Assembly: GCA_947478535.1 (NCBI GenBank)
Contig: CANJXD010000014.1
Span: forward strand, 1-24,917
Length of the DNA: 24,917 nt
DNA from: Acetobacteraceae bacterium
Lineage (GTDB): Bacteria > Pseudomonadota > Alphaproteobacteria > Acetobacterales > Acetobacteraceae
Reading direction: 5' to 3'
The first letter of the stretch is position 1. Each line of letters begins with the position of its first letter. Below are positions 1-6,560 of this stretch, in pieces. Position numbers and translations under genes: made by a program. The notes under the pieces are model-generated. The model was not told where the DNA came from and ran no database searches. It saw only the letters and a list, made by a program, of their open reading frames with translations.

Positions 1-1
1 C

Positions 2-145
2 AACGGGCTGACAGTCGCCGAGATCCGCGCCGCGCTGCTGCACGCCACCGCCTATTGCGGCATCCCCGCCGGCCTCGATGCCTTCAAGGCCGCGCATGAG
101 GTGCTGATCGCCGAGGGTGCGCTGCCGGGCAAGCCGACCCCGTAG
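2..145 (+). CDS. Carboxymuconolactone decarboxylase-like protein, C-terminal fragment
   Basis: The gene enters from outside the window, so only its last 47 residues and a TAG stop are visible. The readable segment has the pattern N-G-L-T-x-x-E-I-R-A-A-L-L-H, then A-Y-C-G-I-P-A-G-L-D-A-F and a closing helix ending in A-H-E-V-L. This matches the C-terminal helices of the carboxymuconolactone decarboxylase/AhpD fold, where a G-(V/I)-P-A turn follows the E-I-R helix. Full members act on 4-carboxymuconolactone in protocatechuate breakdown or as thiol peroxidase-like proteins. The catalytic part lies outside the window, so the subfamily cannot be decided. It is 48 bases upstream of a dioxygenase on the same strand and may share its transcript. 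Confidence 0.6.
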   Translation, partial: NGLTVAEIRAALLHATAYCGIPAGLDAFKAAHEVLIAEGALPGKPTP

Positions 146-193
146 CCAAGTCCTGCCCCCTGGGATTAGGCTCCGGTCCGGGAGGGCCAGAGC

Positions 194-1111
194 ATGCCCA
201 GGATTGCACCAACCGGACAGAATCTCGGCGCGGCCGTGACGGGTATCGACCTGTCCCAGCCGATGTCGGACGGCGATTTCACCACCATCGTGATGGCGCT
301 GGGGGAGCATGGCGTGCTGCGCTTCCCTGGCCAGGATCTGTCATCCCAGGCGGTGAAGGATTTCTCGGAACGCTTTGGCAGCATCCAGGCCTCCATCCGT
401 TCGACGGGCGAACTGCCGCCATCCGGCGTGCATGGCGTCGGATTGCTTTCCAATGTGAAGCAGGACGGGAAATACATCGGCAGCCATGATGCCGGGCAGG
501 ACTGGCACACGGACATGTCCTATCGCACGACGATGGGTTTCGTGAACGTGCTCTATGGCATCACCATCCCAAAGCGGGATGGCCGCACGCTGGGCGGCAC
601 CGAATTCCGCAACACCCAGCGCGCCTATGAAGCCCTGCCCGCGGGGATGCGGGACATGCTGCGGGACGCGACCGTCACGCATGACTTCAACAAGTTCTGG
701 GACCATATGCGCCACGACAAGGGCAGCACGCGCCCGCCGCTGACGGATGAACAGCGCGCGCTGCGCCCGCCCGTCGTGCACCCGCTGTTCCTCACCCACC
801 CCGTGACCGGGCGCAAGGTTCTCTACTGCAATCCCGGCTACGCCATCCGCATCAATGAATTGCCGGAGGCGGAAAGTGCGGCGATCCTCGACTACCTCTT
901 CGCCTTCCAGCTGCGGGCGGAGTTCGCCTATCTGAATGTCTGGACCGAGCGCGACCTGCTGATCTGGGACAATATCGGCACCATCCATCGCGCCATCGCG
1001 GATTACGGGCCGGAGGAACATCGCCTCATCAAGCGGTGCCAGGTGATGGCGGATCGTATCTTCGACCCGGGCTTCCAGGCCCAGGTGCTTCCCCCTCGCC
1101 GCGCCGCCTGA
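194..1111 (+). CDS. TauD/TfdA-family Fe(II)/2-oxoglutarate dioxygenase (copy 1)
   Basis: A 305-residue protein of the usual length for TauD/TfdA enzymes. These couple decarboxylation of 2-oxoglutarate to hydroxylation of a substrate such as taurine, 2,4-D or another small acid in the cytoplasm. The iron site is visible: H105-T-D107 in the segment D-W-H-T-D-M-S-Y, and the distal H265 in W-D-N-I-G-T-I-H. R277 in H-R-L-I-K-R is the likely 2-oxoglutarate carboxylate anchor. The start ATG follows a GGGAGGG ribosome site at 180-186. The last codons run directly into the leader of the serine hydrolase gene. A paralogue at 19580-20479 shares long identical peptide blocks around the metal site. The fold and chemistry are secure; the substrate is unknown, and taurine is not implied. 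Confidence 0.9.
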   Translation: MPRIAPTGQNLGAAVTGIDLSQPMSDGDFTTIVMALGEHGVLRFPGQDLSSQAVKDFSERFGSIQASIRSTGELPPSGVHGVGLLSNVKQDGKYIGSHDAGQDWHTDMSYRTTMGFVNVLYGITIPKRDGRTLGGTEFRNTQRAYEALPAGMRDMLRDATVTHDFNKFWDHMRHDKGSTRPPLTDEQRALRPPVVHPLFLTHPVTGRKVLYCNPGYAIRINELPEAESAAILDYLFAFQLRAEFAYLNVWTERDLLIWDNIGTIHRAIADYGPEEHRLIKRCQVMADRIFDPGFQAQVLPPRRAA

Positions 1112-1142
1112 GCGCGTGACCACCCCTTCGAAAGGATATCCC

Positions 1143-1991
1143 GTGGATCAGATCGCGGCGCGCATGAACGCCATCTGCGACGAACAACCCTTCAAGACGC
1201 GCTGGTTCCTGCGTGACCTGAAGAACGGCCGCGACGCGGAACGCGAAGGCTCGGTGGAAACACCGTCGGCGAGCGTGCGGAAGATCTCCATCATGATGGC
1301 GGCGTTGGCCGCGGTGCATGATGGCCGGCTGCGCCTCGATGAGCCGGTGACGCTGGAGGCGCGGCTGCAGAAGGATGTGGCCTCCGGCACCTATCGCTAC
1401 ATGACGCCGGATTGCGTCATCCCCTTCCGCGACGTGCTGGTGAACATGATCATCACCAGCGACAATGTCTGCACACAGGCGGTGCTGGAACGCATCGGGG
1501 CTGGCAGCATGGATGAGTACTGCCAGGCCGTCGGCATGGTCGGCTCGCATCACCGCGGGCTGATCCCGCCGCTCGGCATCGGCTGGGACCATCCGGTGAC
1601 GGCGACGGCATCCACCACCCAGGCGGACCAGGTGCATCTGCTGCACCAGATCCTGCTGGGGACGGAGGATGCGGCGGTGGCGGCGAAACTGCGCTGTTCG
1701 ACGGAACTATGCAGGCTGGGCCTCGACATCCTGTCCTGGCAATTGCTGCGGAACCTGATCCCGAACCTGCTGCCTTATGGCACCAAGGTCGCGCACAAGA
1801 CGGGGCGCGGCCGGCGCGGGCGGATGGATGCGGCGATCGTCTTCGACGGCGGCAAGCCGTTGTTCATCCTCGCCGCCGCGACGGATTGGGTGCCGGATAC
1901 GATGCCGGACGGGCTGCCGGGCTATGCCGCCAGTTTCTCGACCATTGGCCGCATTTCCCGCGCGGCGTGGGATGGGCTGCGCGCGGGCTGA
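1143..1991 (+). CDS. Class A beta-lactamase-like serine hydrolase
   Basis: A penicillin-binding/beta-lactamase-fold hydrolase of 282 residues from the preferred GTG start. That start has an AAAGGA site six bases upstream. An in-frame GTG at 1116 would add nine residues but has no ribosome site. Numbered from the 1116 start, the active-site triads are S53-V-R-K56 (SxxK), S115-D-N117 (SDN) and K228-T-G230 (KTG), in the right order and spacing for class A. The omega-loop glutamate motif (ExxLN) that deacylates beta-lactams is not recognisable; the corresponding stretch reads T-T-Q-A-D-Q. There is no signal peptide, which is odd for a true beta-lactamase. It may be a cytoplasmic amidase, esterase or transacylase acting with the upstream dioxygenase. 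The fold is confident, antibiotic resistance is not. Confidence 0.8.
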   Translation: MDQIAARMNAICDEQPFKTRWFLRDLKNGRDAEREGSVETPSASVRKISIMMAALAAVHDGRLRLDEPVTLEARLQKDVASGTYRYMTPDCVIPFRDVLVNMIITSDNVCTQAVLERIGAGSMDEYCQAVGMVGSHHRGLIPPLGIGWDHPVTATASTTQADQVHLLHQILLGTEDAAVAAKLRCSTELCRLGLDILSWQLLRNLIPNLLPYGTKVAHKTGRGRRGRMDAAIVFDGGKPLFILAAATDWVPDTMPDGLPGYAASFSTIGRISRAAWDGLRAG

Positions 1992-1998
1992 GGCAAAA

Positions 1999-2022
1999 GG
2001 CGGCGCCATCAAAGGCGCCGCC
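1999..2022. terminator. Bidirectional hairpin between convergent genes
   Basis: A perfect 9-base inverted repeat, GGCGGCGCC at 1999-2007 and GGCGCCGCC at 2014-2022, with a six-base loop. It lies in the 39 bases between the ends of two convergent genes. On the minus strand the stem is followed directly by TTTT (1995-1998), the classic intrinsic terminator form for the operon ending at 2031. On the plus strand there is no U-run, so it would be weaker there. Confidence 0.75.
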
Positions 2023-2030
2023 GGCGCCGC

Positions 2031-2936
2031 TCAGCCGATATGGCTTTCGTGGTTCAGCAGATACCACTCCGCGATCTCCTCCCGCGTCGTCCACCACACA
2101 TCGGGGAAGGTCTTGGCGTAGTCCACGAAATCCCGCAGCGCGCGGATGCGGAAGGGCTGGCCGATGACATGCGGGTGCAGGCCGATATTCATCAGCCGCC
2201 CGCTGCCCGCGCCTTCGCGATACAGCTCGTCGAACTGTTCCTTGAAGACGGAAAACGCGCCATTCGCATCCTTCCCCTGGCGCAGGAACACCGTGAAGTC
2301 ATTCACTTCCGAGGTGTAGGGGATGGAGACGAAGGGCTTTCCGCATTCGGTCTGGACCATATAGGGCTGGTCGTCGTTCAGCAGGTCCGTGCAGAAGATC
2401 AAGCCTTCCTCCGCCAGGATGTCGATGGTGTTCGGCGTGGAGCGCAGCGAGCAGGAAAGCCAGCCGCGCGCGGGCTTGCCGACCACGTCCTGATAGACGC
2501 GCAGCGTCTCCCGGATCACCTGGCGCTCGCCCTCGATGTCGAACTGGTAGTTCGTCAGCAGGTCGGTCTGGACGTAGTTGTGGGCGACGATCTCCCAGCC
2601 CTTGTCGATGGCGTGCTGCACGACGGGGCGGCGTTCGAGGCCCATCTTCGCGTTCATCGTGCAACTCGTCGGCACGCCAGCGCGCTCGAAGGTCTCGAAC
2701 ATCCGCCACACGCCGACGCGCTGGCCGTATTCGCGCCAGGTCCAGTTCGGGTTGTCATAGACATTGCCCGGCAGCGTATCCGTGATGATGGACGGGCCGC
2801 CGGGATAGAAGGGCTTTTCGGTGTCCTTCGTCATGTCCCAGTATTCGAAATTCGTCGTCAGCAGCATCGCGATGCGCGCGCCATTGGGGAAGCGCAGCGG
2901 CTTGCGGTGCGGCATGGGGACGAAATCGTAGCGCAT
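2031..2936 (-). CDS. PuuE-like polysaccharide deacetylase (NodB homology) family hydrolase
   Basis: A 301-residue NodB-fold protein resembling the PuuE allantoinase-like branch of carbohydrate esterase family 4, whose members open or deacylate small amides rather than polysaccharides. Visible landmarks are N-F-E-Y-W-D at 29-34 in the first strand, N-A-K-M-G near 95, E-I-V-A-H119-N as the metal-histidine region, R-G-W-L near 157-160, and the closing L-H-P-H-V-I-G-Q-P at 253-261, characteristic of this branch. The canonical S-H-x-x-x-H is reduced to A-H-N-Y-V-Q, so one histidine ligand is not obvious. An AGGAGA site precedes the ATG. It is the last gene of a four-gene minus-strand operon, 22 bases after the 94-residue gene, and is followed by a strong hairpin. 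The family is confident, the substrate unknown. Confidence 0.85.
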   Translation of the reverse strand: MRYDFVPMPHRKPLRFPNGARIAMLLTTNFEYWDMTKDTEKPFYPGGPSIITDTLPGNVYDNPNWTWREYGQRVGVWRMFETFERAGVPTSCTMNAKMGLERRPVVQHAIDKGWEIVAHNYVQTDLLTNYQFDIEGERQVIRETLRVYQDVVGKPARGWLSCSLRSTPNTIDILAEEGLIFCTDLLNDDQPYMVQTECGKPFVSIPYTSEVNDFTVFLRQGKDANGAFSVFKEQFDELYREGAGSGRLMNIGLHPHVIGQPFRIRALRDFVDYAKTFPDVWWTTREEIAEWYLLNHESHIG

Positions 2937-2958
2937 GAAACAGGCTCTCCTGGTGACG

Positions 2959-3243
2959 TCAGGCGGCCGGTGGGGCCGCGCGGTGGAACCACATGGCGAG
3001 GTCGAAGCTGTTCAGCCCGGCGGCGCGCAGCATGGCGCTGACCGCCACCACCACCTCTGTCGCCGGCACCTCGCCCTGCAATGCCGGCGGCAATGATTCC
3101 CCACGCGCGCCCGCGGCGCCATAGGCCAATGCGCCGAGCGTCAGCGCCGCGGCCCCGAGCGCGGGCGGCAGCGCCTCCCCCCGCCGGGCGCGCGCGGCCA
3201 GGGCCTCGCAGGCCGTGAGGAACTCAGCGTCAGAGCAGGACAT
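2959..3243 (-). CDS. Unrecognised 94-residue protein between Rieske and deacetylase genes
   Basis: I do not recognise this family. The ATG at 3243 lies inside the end of the Rieske gene, giving a 14-base overlap in a different frame, which suggests translational coupling. The protein is alanine-rich, with a helix-like N-terminus (L-T-A-C-E-A-L-A-A-R), a small-residue stretch around 32-45, and a C-terminal block V-V-V-A-V-S-A-M-L-R-A-A-G-L followed by N-S-F-D-L-A-M-W-F-H-R. That last block, with its W-F-H, looks most constrained. No signal peptide, cysteine cluster or clear membrane segment is seen. An extension up to 3399 stays open but only shadows the Rieske gene. Its tight placement argues that it is a real gene, perhaps a small subunit or chaperone of the operon's enzyme. 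That role is inference. Confidence 0.65.
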   Translation of the reverse strand: MSCSDAEFLTACEALAARARRGEALPPALGAAALTLGALAYGAAGARGESLPPALQGEVPATEVVVAVSAMLRAAGLNSFDLAMWFHRAAPPAA

Positions 3244-3595
3244 AGACGGCGCCGTCGCGGATTTCCGTGCGGAAGCGGCGCAGCCTGGTGGTGGCACTGC
3301 CGGGGTGCTGGCCCGTGTCCAGCTCGAATTCGTAGCCGTGCCAGGGGCAGACCAGATGCACCACCGTCTCGGAAAAGCGCATGGTGAGTGCCGTGCCATC
3401 CGGGCCCAGCGGCTGTTCCACCTTCGGCATCAGCTTGCCCTGGCAGACCGGCCCGCCCTGGTGCGGGCAGCGATTCTGATAGGCGAAGACGCGCTCGCCA
3501 AGGCGGAAAACGCCGATCTCGAGGCCGTCGGCCGCGATCACGCGGCGGTCCCGGTCGGCGAATTCGGCGAAGGTGGCGACGAGGATTTCCTTCAT
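3230..3595 (-). CDS. Stand-alone Rieske [2Fe-2S] ferredoxin
   Basis: A 121-residue soluble Rieske protein. The cluster ligands are C43-P-H45 and C83-P-W-H86, in the C-x-H and C-x-x-H pattern, with the G-x-P loop expected after the first pair. It would carry electrons in the cytoplasm, as the ferredoxins of ring-hydroxylating dioxygenases do. No oxygenase alpha subunit or flavin reductase lies within the window; the neighbours are an amidohydrolase seven bases upstream and a small unknown gene overlapping its 3' end. The insert between the cluster-binding segments is longer than in a minimal ferredoxin. The ATG at 3595 fits the family; extension to 3745 would overlap the amidohydrolase and adds no recognisable sequence. 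The family is very confident, the partner unknown. Confidence 0.92.
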   Translation of the reverse strand: MKEILVATFAEFADRDRRVIAADGLEIGVFRLGERVFAYQNRCPHQGGPVCQGKLMPKVEQPLGPDGTALTMRFSETVVHLVCPWHGYEFELDTGQHPGSATTRLRRFRTEIRDGAVYVLL

Positions 3596-3602
3596 GGCGC
3601 CC

Positions 3603-4826
3603 TCACAGCCGGAACAGGCGACGGGCGGTCTCGCCCAGGATGTTGCGCTTGCCCTGTTCCGACAGGAAGGGCAGGTCCATGATGACGGAGGGCGCATCGA
3701 AATCCCAATGCGGCCAGTCGGATGCGAACAGCACCTTGTTCTCACCGTCGATCGCCTCGAAGGTCGCTTCCAGCAGCTTCATGTTGGTGCGCTCCATCGG
3801 CTGGCAGCAATGGTACATGTCGCGGATGTAGCTGCTCGGCAGGCGCTTCAGCAGCGGCGCCTCGGATTGCCGCATCAGGTATTCGTTGTCGAGCCGCTGC
3901 ATCAGGAAGGGCAGGTAGGCGAGCCCCGCCTCGATCCACAGCACCGGCAGCTTCGGGAAGCGTTCGCCCATGCCGTGCATCACCCAGTTCGTCATGTGGA
4001 TGATGTTGGACAGCACGAAGGAGATCGCGTGCATCGACACGAAGCGGTCGAGCTGCAGCATCGTGCCGTTCTGCGTGTCGATGCCGGCATGGAAGGCCAG
4101 CGGCTTGCCGATTTCCTGCAGCTTCGCATAGAGCCGCATGTTGCTGTTGTGGTGCACGGGGTGCTTGCGGACGCTGGTGATCATGAAGCCGATCACATCC
4201 GGATTGTCGGCGTAGAGATCGATCATCCGCTCGCAGGCCGCGGCATCGCAGAAGGGCAGGAAGGCCATGGTCTTCAGGCGCGGGTCACCGGGCAGGATGC
4301 GCTCCGTCAGCAGCCGCATATAGGCGAAGGCGAGGTTGATCTCGACATTCGGATCGGGGTGCGTGCCGAGCTGCAGCAGCGCGTTGGGGAAGATCACCAT
4401 GCGGGCGATGCCCATGGCGTCCATCGAACGCCGCAGCGGCACCACGTCCCGGTGCACCGTCAGGTCATCCACGGCCTCCCCGGGCGAGAGGCTGGAATGC
4501 GGGATCCGCCCGGCCGCGCTCTGCGACAGCTGGCCGCCATTGGTGTGCAGCAGCACAGGGCCGAGCTTGCTGTCGGGGTGGCGCTTGTAGCTCAGCGCCG
4601 TCTGGCGAAGGATCGGGTCCTCGATGAAGTCGACCAGGTCGTTCCAGGATTCCGTCTCGAAGTGGTGAGCATCGAGATCGACGATGAACAGGTCGTCATA
4701 GCCGCGCCGGATGCGATGCGCCTGTTCCAGGCGAAGCTGGTCGCGCGTATCGGTCTCGGAGGTGATCTCGCGCGGCAGGATTTCCGCCGCGCGCGCGGGA
4801 CCTGTCGCCATCGGGCCTGTCGCCAT
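3603..4826 (-). CDS. Amidohydrolase-2 (ACMSD-like) family metal-dependent hydrolase
   Basis: A 407-residue TIM-barrel amidohydrolase of the Amidohydro_2 branch, which includes decarboxylases and hydratases of aromatic breakdown such as ACMSD and 4-oxalomesaconate hydratase. Metal-site candidates are D52-A-H54 at the end of the first strand, H246 in A-F-H-A-G, H277 in N-I-I-H-M, and D370 in F-A-S-D-W-P-H. It is longer than the usual 290-350 residues, with an N-terminal stretch of about 45 residues before the barrel. The start is ambiguous because the first 30 bases are an imperfect tandem repeat that encodes MATGP twice, offering ATGs at 4826 and 4811. The first has the better upstream purines (AGGGA). 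It heads an operon with the Rieske, 94-residue and deacetylase genes and is divergent from the maleate isomerase-like gene. Confidence 0.88.
   Translation of the reverse strand: MATGPMATGPARAAEILPREITSETDTRDQLRLEQAHRIRRGYDDLFIVDLDAHHFETESWNDLVDFIEDPILRQTALSYKRHPDSKLGPVLLHTNGGQLSQSAAGRIPHSSLSPGEAVDDLTVHRDVVPLRRSMDAMGIARMVIFPNALLQLGTHPDPNVEINLAFAYMRLLTERILPGDPRLKTMAFLPFCDAAACERMIDLYADNPDVIGFMITSVRKHPVHHNSNMRLYAKLQEIGKPLAFHAGIDTQNGTMLQLDRFVSMHAISFVLSNIIHMTNWVMHGMGERFPKLPVLWIEAGLAYLPFLMQRLDNEYLMRQSEAPLLKRLPSSYIRDMYHCCQPMERTNMKLLEATFEAIDGENKVLFASDWPHWDFDAPSVIMDLPFLSEQGKRNILGETARRLFRL
4797..4826 (-). repeat. 15-base tandem duplication at the amidohydrolase start
   Basis: Two adjacent 15-base units, 4797-4811 and 4812-4826, match at 13 of 15 positions. 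Each ends, on the minus strand, with its own ATG, so the protein begins MATGP-MATGP. The duplication creates two in-frame start codons. Confidence 0.8.
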
Positions 4827-4909
4827 GCGGATCGTCCCTGCCTTCGCCTCGCCGTCACCCTGCCTCGCATGGTGGCGACGGCGCGGGCAGCCACCGCGAC
4901 CGATATGCC

Positions 4910-4927
4910 CGCATGGTGAACATTGCG
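4910..4927. promoter_or_regulatory. Candidate operator between amidohydrolase operon and maleate isomerase-like gene
   Basis: The 14 bases CGCATGGTGAACAT at 4910-4923 recur exactly at 10163-10176. Here the partial dyad is CGCATG-GTGAA-CAT followed by TGCG, one base away from a perfect inverted repeat. It lies about 85 bases before the amidohydrolase start and about 45 before the plus-strand start at 4972, so it could control both directions. Calling it an operator is inference. Confidence 0.35.
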
Positions 4928-4971
4928 CGCGCCGGCTGACGCGGGCGCCCGGGGCGTGTCATGCTGGCAGC

Positions 4972-5718
4972 ATGCAGAACACCGCACCCGCCTTTCCCCC
5001 TTCGGGCGAACTCCCGAACCGCGTCGGCATCCTCGTCCCCGGCAGCAACACGACCTGCGAGGCGGAGCTGAACCGCGCCGGCTTCCCCGGCCTCAGCTTC
5101 CACGCCGCGCGCATGGCCCTGCCCAAGGCGGATGACGATGCCACCATGGCTGCCCGGTTGCGGGACGCGATGGCGCCGCCGCTGAAGGACCTTTCCGCCT
5201 GCCAGTTGGACCTCGCCATGCTCGGCTGCACCTCCGCCGCGATGGCGCTGGGCGCACCGGAATCCGTGGCGCTGATGGAAGGTGCCAAGGCCGCGCGCGC
5301 GCGGGATGTCGGCACCGCGATCGTCGAGGCGCTGCGCCATCTCGGCCTTCGCCGCATCGCGCTGTTCACGCCCTATCTGCCCGCGACGAATGACAGGGTG
5401 ATCGCCTATCTCGCCGAAGCCGGCATCGCCACCACCGCCTCCCTTGGCCTCGGCCTGAATGCGAGCATGGAGCTGTTCCGCGGCGTTTCCCGCATGACGC
5501 GGGCCGCGCTGCTGGAGCATTTCGCGAAGCTGGACCACAGCGGTGCGGACGGCATCCTCGTCTGCTGCACGGACCTGCCGACGATGGGGGTGCTGGAGGC
5601 GATGGAGGCGCTGACGGGCAAGCCCGTCGTCAGCAGCAATCAGGCGATGGTCTGGGCCGTGTCCCAGCATTTCGGCCGCCGTCCGGCCCTGGCGCCCGGG
5701 CGCCTTTTCGCCGCGTAG
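4972..5718 (+). CDS. Maleate isomerase / arylmalonate decarboxylase-family (Asp/Glu racemase fold) protein
   Basis: A 248-residue, cofactor-free Asp/Glu racemase-superfamily enzyme. Members isomerise maleate to fumarate or decarboxylate arylmalonates, using cysteine chemistry in the cytoplasm. Landmarks are the N-terminal V-G-I-L-V-P-G-S-N-T-T (18-28), a first cysteine at C86 in M-L-G-C-T-S-A-A, C198-C199 in L-V-C-C-T-D-L-P-T near the C-terminus, and S-S-N-Q-A (221-225), which is typical of the maleate isomerase branch. Both cysteine positions of the family are filled, which favours isomerase or racemase activity over the single-cysteine decarboxylase. The ATG at 4972 gives the normal family length; the frame stays open upstream but would overlap the divergent amidohydrolase. 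It converges on the IclR gene with a nine-base gap. Confidence 0.85.
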   Translation: MQNTAPAFPPSGELPNRVGILVPGSNTTCEAELNRAGFPGLSFHAARMALPKADDDATMAARLRDAMAPPLKDLSACQLDLAMLGCTSAAMALGAPESVALMEGAKAARARDVGTAIVEALRHLGLRRIALFTPYLPATNDRVIAYLAEAGIATTASLGLGLNASMELFRGVSRMTRAALLEHFAKLDHSGADGILVCCTDLPTMGVLEAMEALTGKPVVSSNQAMVWAVSQHFGRRPALAPGRLFAA

Positions 5719-5727
5719 ATGCCCCGC

Positions 5728-6489
5728 TCAACCCTCGCCGATCGCGGCCACGATGCGCAGCGCCGCGTCCCGCAAGGGGGGTACCAGCGCCTCCCGCGCC
5801 GTGGCGCTCGGCAGGGCGCGCGTGAAGTAGCGCGCACCGAGGCAGCCGAGGCAGCGATCCCCCACCAGCAGCGGCACGGCGAGGCTGGTGCTGCCGGCCT
5901 CGATGGGGGAGGGCGCGACGGCGAAGCCCTGCCGCCGCACCCCCGCCAGCAGCCGCGCCACCTTCTCCGGCGCGCTGGCCATCTCCTTCCACGGCAAAGG
6001 ACCACCGGCGATCAGGTCCAGCGTGATGCGGCGCGTGACGGTGGGCGCGAAGGCCAGCCAGACGCGGCCGCTGGCGCTGCCGAGCATCGGCACGCGATGG
6101 CCGACGGGATAGCGGTTGAACACCAGCGGCGTGCGGTAATCCGTGTTGCCGCGCAAGACCATCTGCGTGCCCAGCGGCGTCGTCAACATCACCGGCCAGC
6201 CGATGCGCGCGCCGAGTTCCTCCATCACCGGCCGCGCCAGCGTCGTGATCCAGCTTTCGTCGTCGAAGCCGTCGGAAAGCTGGCGCACATCCTGCGTCAG
6301 CCAATAGCCGCCGCGTTCCACATCCTTCCGCAACAGGCCGAGCCCCACCATCGTCTCCAGCATCCGATAGGCGGTGCCGCGGGTGATGCGGATGCCGATC
6401 GCCACCTGGTTCGAATTGGCGCCGTTGCAGCGATTGAGGAAGGCGAGGGCATCAAGCCCGCGCGCCAGCGCCTGCACGGGCTTGGTCAT
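5728..6489 (-). CDS. IclR-family transcriptional regulator, MhpR-like
   Basis: A 253-residue IclR regulator of normal length. Residues 5-62 form the winged helix-turn-helix, beginning A-L-A-R-G-L-D-A-L and including T-R-G-T-A-Y-R-M-L-E as recognition helix. Residues from about 75 to 250 are the effector-binding domain. Several segments recall MhpR, the activator of 3-hydroxyphenylpropionate breakdown in E. coli: R-Q-L-S-D-G-F-D-D-E-S-W at 69-80, V-G-H-R-V-P-M-L-G-S-A-S-G, and V-W-L-A-F. Aromatic or small carboxylate effectors are plausible. It is divergent from the metallo-beta-lactamase pair, with 71 bases between the starts, the usual arrangement for an IclR regulator and its target. It is also convergent with the maleate isomerase-like gene. 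The family is certain, the MhpR-like subgroup probable. Confidence 0.93.
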   Translation of the reverse strand: MTKPVQALARGLDALAFLNRCNGANSNQVAIGIRITRGTAYRMLETMVGLGLLRKDVERGGYWLTQDVRQLSDGFDDESWITTLARPVMEELGARIGWPVMLTTPLGTQMVLRGNTDYRTPLVFNRYPVGHRVPMLGSASGRVWLAFAPTVTRRITLDLIAGGPLPWKEMASAPEKVARLLAGVRRQGFAVAPSPIEAGSTSLAVPLLVGDRCLGCLGARYFTRALPSATAREALVPPLRDAALRIVAAIGEG

Positions 6490-6560
6490 GCTCGATCGCT
6501 CCCGTCTCGCCCGCGGAGGCTACCCGAAGCGATGATCGCGCGACAAGCGGAGTGGCGGCG
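6490..6560. promoter_or_regulatory. Divergent promoter region between IclR regulator and MBL pair
   Basis: These 71 bases separate divergent start codons. They contain ATCGCT at 6495-6500 and its reverse complement AGCGAT at 6528-6533, a spaced inverted repeat that an IclR dimer or tetramer could use. GGAG at 6549-6552 is the ribosome site for the gene starting at 6561. No clear -35/-10 pair was found. Confidence 0.3.

Noticed and set aside
1143..1991. Antibiotic-resistance beta-lactamase.
   Set aside because: The omega-loop glutamate motif and a signal peptide are missing, so resistance is not supported by the sequence.
2954..2961. TGACGTCA at 2954-2961 and again at 8123-8130, both at gene ends.
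   Set aside because: An 8-base palindrome recurring twice in 25 kb is expected by chance, and each copy includes a stop codon that constrains it.
3573..4919. Long open frame of about 450 codons on the plus strand, antisense to the amidohydrolase.
   Set aside because: It is rich in His, Arg and Gln with no recognisable family, and it covers a gene with clear metal-binding motifs on the other strand. It is a GC-rich shadow frame.
4711..4971. N-terminal extension of the maleate isomerase-like protein.
   Set aside because: It would overlap the start of the divergent amidohydrolase gene and gives Arg/Cys-rich sequence unlike the family; the ATG at 4972 yields the normal length.
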